From Flavobacteriaceae bacterium UBA3356 (GTDB lineage Bacteria; Bacteroidota; Bacteroidia; Flavobacteriales; Flavobacteriaceae), in assembly GCA_002360635.1 (NCBI GenBank), contig DEQW01000002.1, forward strand, positions 259,033 through 265,763: a DNA stretch of 6,731 nt, given 5' to 3'. The first letter of the stretch is position 1. Each line of letters starts with the position of its first letter. This document shows, in pieces, positions 4,554-6,731 of the stretch. The position numbers were made by a program, and so were the translations under genes. The notes beneath the pieces are model-generated. The model ran no database searches, was not told where the DNA came from, and was given only the letters and a program-made list of their open reading frames with translations.

Positions 4554-6731
4554 ATGTTAAACAAAATATTATCAATTTCACTTCAAAACAGATTGCTCAT
4601 TCTATTGGGAGCGGTTGCATTGAGTGTACTGGGCGTGTATTATGCACGTACAATGAACGTCGATGTATTCCCAGACCTTACAGCGCCAACGGTAACAATT
4701 CTTACCGAAGCGCACGGAATGGAATCTGAAGAAGTAGAAAAATTAGTAACCTATCAATTGGAAACGGCCTTAAACGGTTCGCCCAATGTGAGACGTATCC
4801 GTTCATCATCGGCAGCAGGAATTTCAATTGTTTGGATAGAATTTGAATGGGGAACCGATATTTATCGAGCACGCCAAATTGTTAGTGAACGCATCCCGAT
4901 GGTAAGGGAAAATTTACCAGAAGGCATTGGCGCGCCAACAATGGCACCTATTTCATCCATTATGGGCGAGATAATGTTATTGGGCGTAACGTCCGATAGT
5001 TTATCGCCAATGGAAGTAAGAACCTTATCAGATTGGACAATCAGACCACGCATAAAAGCGATTGGTGGTATTGCAAATGTAGTAGTCATTGGTGGCGATT
5101 ATAAGCAATACCAAGTATTTGCCAATCCTGAAAAGATGAAACATTATAATGTAAGTCTAACCGAATTGGTAGAACACGTTAAGGAAGCAAACACAAATGC
5201 ACCTGGTGGCGTGATTAATCAATATGGTAACCAGTATATCATTAAAGGTAGCGGTAGAGCGTATGCGCTTGAAGATTTACAAGAAGCGGTTCTTAAGGAA
5301 GTGAATGGTCAAACCATCAAAATAAAAGATGTAGCAACTGTACAAATCGGAGCTGCCGATAAAATTGGCGACGGTTCATTAAATGCAAAACCCGCTGTGA
5401 TTCTGACCATTTCAAAGCAACCCGATGTGAATACCTTGGAGTTGACAGACCGCTTGGACGAAGCCATTGCAGACTTGGAAACAACCTTGCCAAAAGGTGT
5501 CAACATCAAAAGCCAAATCTTTAGACAGTCCGATTTCATAGATGCTTCTATTAGTAATCTAAATATGACTCTTTTAGAAGGTGCGTTTTTTGTAATGATT
5601 ATCCTGTTCATCTTTTTAATGAACTGGAGGACTACCGTTATTTCCTTGCTGGCTATCCCTATTTCATTATTGGTTTCCATCATCATATTAAAATGGTTGG
5701 GTTACACCATAAATACAATGAGTTTGGGTGGTATGGCAATCGCCATTGGTGCGTTGGTAGATGATGCCATCATCGATGTGGAAAATGTGTATAAACGCTT
5801 GCGCAAAAATATCAGAAAACCAAAAGCAGAACGTCAATCGACTATAAAAGTAGTGCGTGATGCTTCTGTAGAAATACGAAGCTCTATTATTATCGCGACC
5901 TTAATTATCATCGTATCATTTGTTCCCTTGTTCTTTTTAAGCGGAATGGAAGGTCGATTATTGCAACCGCTGGGCATAGCCTTTGTAACATCGGTATTGA
6001 CCTCATTGGTTGTTGCCGTAACGGTTACGCCTATTTTGTGTTCTTATTTATTGGACAATGAGAAGCTTCTAAACAAACAAGCTGATGGTACAAAAGTAGA
6101 GCGTTGGTTGCAGAAACATTATGGCAACCTTCTGGAACGTGCGACTAAAATACCTAAAACCATTATAGGCGTAACTGTCATTGCATTTGTATTGAGTCTT
6201 TTAGTTGTCACACAATTGGGAAGAAGTTTTCTTCCAGAATTTAATGAAGGTTCATTGGTAATTAGCGTGGTTGGTCCACCGGGAATGTCTTTGGAAGAAA
6301 GTAATAAGACTGGAAAGTTAATAGAGACCATTTTATTGGATATGCCCGAAGTAGAGGTCGTTACTCGAAGACAAGGACGTGCCGAACTGGACGAACACGC
6401 CCAAGGTGTTAATGCTTCGGAAATCGATGTGCCCTTTGTTCTCGAGGACAAAACCAAAGAAGAGTTCTTTGAAGAAGTCCGAAATAAATTGAGCATCGCA
6501 CCTGGTGTTAATATCACATTGGGACAACCCATCGCACACCGTATTGACCATATGCTTTCGGGTACACGTGCCAATATTGCCATCAAGATATTTGGTTCCG
6601 ATTTACAACGTCTATTTGAAGTAGGGAAAAGTGTAGAACAGAACATCAAGGATATTGATGGATTGGCAGATGTTGCAGTTGACCAACAAATTGAAGTACC
6701 ACAAATACGCATCAAACCCAAACGCCAGATT
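4554..6731 (+). CDS. CusA/CzcA-family heavy-metal RND pump, 3'-truncated by the window edge
   Basis: This is the proton-driven inner-membrane pump of the tripartite exporter. 726 residues are visible of about 1,030-1,050 usual, and the frame is open to the last base. The start ATG has a purine-rich GAAGAG just upstream, and the protein begins directly with the expected N-terminal helix. TM1 is about 13-30, the first periplasmic loop about 31-336, TM2-TM6 about 337-500, TM7 about 537-555, and the second loop runs off the edge. TM4 carries GALVDDAIIDVEN (399-411), where Asp403 and Glu410 match the proton-relay acids of CusA and CzcA. It lacks the CzcA-type DFG, and it has extra acids (Asp404, Asp408). 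By alignment from memory, the CusA triad positions Met573 and Met672 are Ser571 and His666 here, and Met623 is also replaced. The metal is therefore undetermined. The gene follows the adaptor by 12 bases. Confidence 0.93.
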   Translation, partial: MLNKILSISLQNRLLILLGAVALSVLGVYYARTMNVDVFPDLTAPTVTILTEAHGMESEEVEKLVTYQLETALNGSPNVRRIRSSSAAGISIVWIEFEWGTDIYRARQIVSERIPMVRENLPEGIGAPTMAPISSIMGEIMLLGVTSDSLSPMEVRTLSDWTIRPRIKAIGGIANVVVIGGDYKQYQVFANPEKMKHYNVSLTELVEHVKEANTNAPGGVINQYGNQYIIKGSGRAYALEDLQEAVLKEVNGQTIKIKDVATVQIGAADKIGDGSLNAKPAVILTISKQPDVNTLELTDRLDEAIADLETTLPKGVNIKSQIFRQSDFIDASISNLNMTLLEGAFFVMIILFIFLMNWRTTVISLLAIPISLLVSIIILKWLGYTINTMSLGGMAIAIGALVDDAIIDVENVYKRLRKNIRKPKAERQSTIKVVRDASVEIRSSIIIATLIIIVSFVPLFFLSGMEGRLLQPLGIAFVTSVLTSLVVAVTVTPILCSYLLDNEKLLNKQADGTKVERWLQKHYGNLLERATKIPKTIIGVTVIAFVLSLLVVTQLGRSFLPEFNEGSLVISVVGPPGMSLEESNKTGKLIETILLDMPEVEVVTRRQGRAELDEHAQGVNASEIDVPFVLEDKTKEEFFEEVRNKLSIAPGVNITLGQPIAHRIDHMLSGTRANIAIKIFGSDLQRLFEVGKSVEQNIKDIDGLADVAVDQQIEVPQIRIKPKRQI

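Noticed and set aside
5309..5686. 125-codon open frame on the minus strand
   Set aside because: It overlaps TM2-TM3 and the preceding loop of the pump. Its hydrophobic look comes from the reverse complement of membrane-segment codons.
6119..6721. 200-codon open frame on the minus strand
   Set aside because: It lies entirely within the RND pump gene, and its translation is Ser/Thr/Arg-rich with no recognisable domain. The + strand frame gives a clear CusA/CzcA-family protein, so this is an antisense shadow.

Overview
The window looks like Bacteroidota DNA, most likely from a Flavobacteriaceae-type bacterium. It is AT-rich, its starts lack strong Shine-Dalgarno sequences, one upstream region carries a Bacteroidota-type -7 box (TAnnTTTG), and the protein families present are typical of that group. 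No phylogenetic marker is present, so this is an inference from style and gene content. All six genes lie on the + strand, and no stretch over 130 bases is without a gene.

Left part (1-819): the 3' end of a DUF932-family gene, a type often carried on Bacteroidota plasmids and integrative elements. A short hairpin followed by T-rich sequence (833-862) probably ends its transcript.

Middle and right (about 934-6731): a heavy-metal efflux cluster of the CusCBA/CzcCBA (HME-RND) type. In order it holds a small His-rich membrane-anchored or secreted protein (948-1388), a TolC-family outer-membrane channel (1483-2667), a short His/Asp/Glu-rich lipoprotein (2686-3018), a periplasmic adaptor lipoprotein with His-rich tails at both ends (3039-4541), and the inner-membrane RND pump (4554 to beyond the right edge; 726 residues visible). 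Gaps between the last four genes are 12-20 bases, which points to one operon. A -7 box ends only six bases before the first ATG of the cluster.

The three exporter parts should form a tripartite complex that moves metal out of the periplasm. The unusual aspect is the number of His-rich, predicted periplasm-facing modules around it: the first small protein, the small lipoprotein and both ends of the adaptor. The lipoprotein and the adaptor share a nearly identical HxHNEDGSH motif. No CusF-like chaperone and no two-component or MerR-type regulator is visible. The pump lacks two residues of the E. coli CusA methionine triad and the CzcA-type DFG signature in TM4, so its metal cannot be assigned from the sequence alone.
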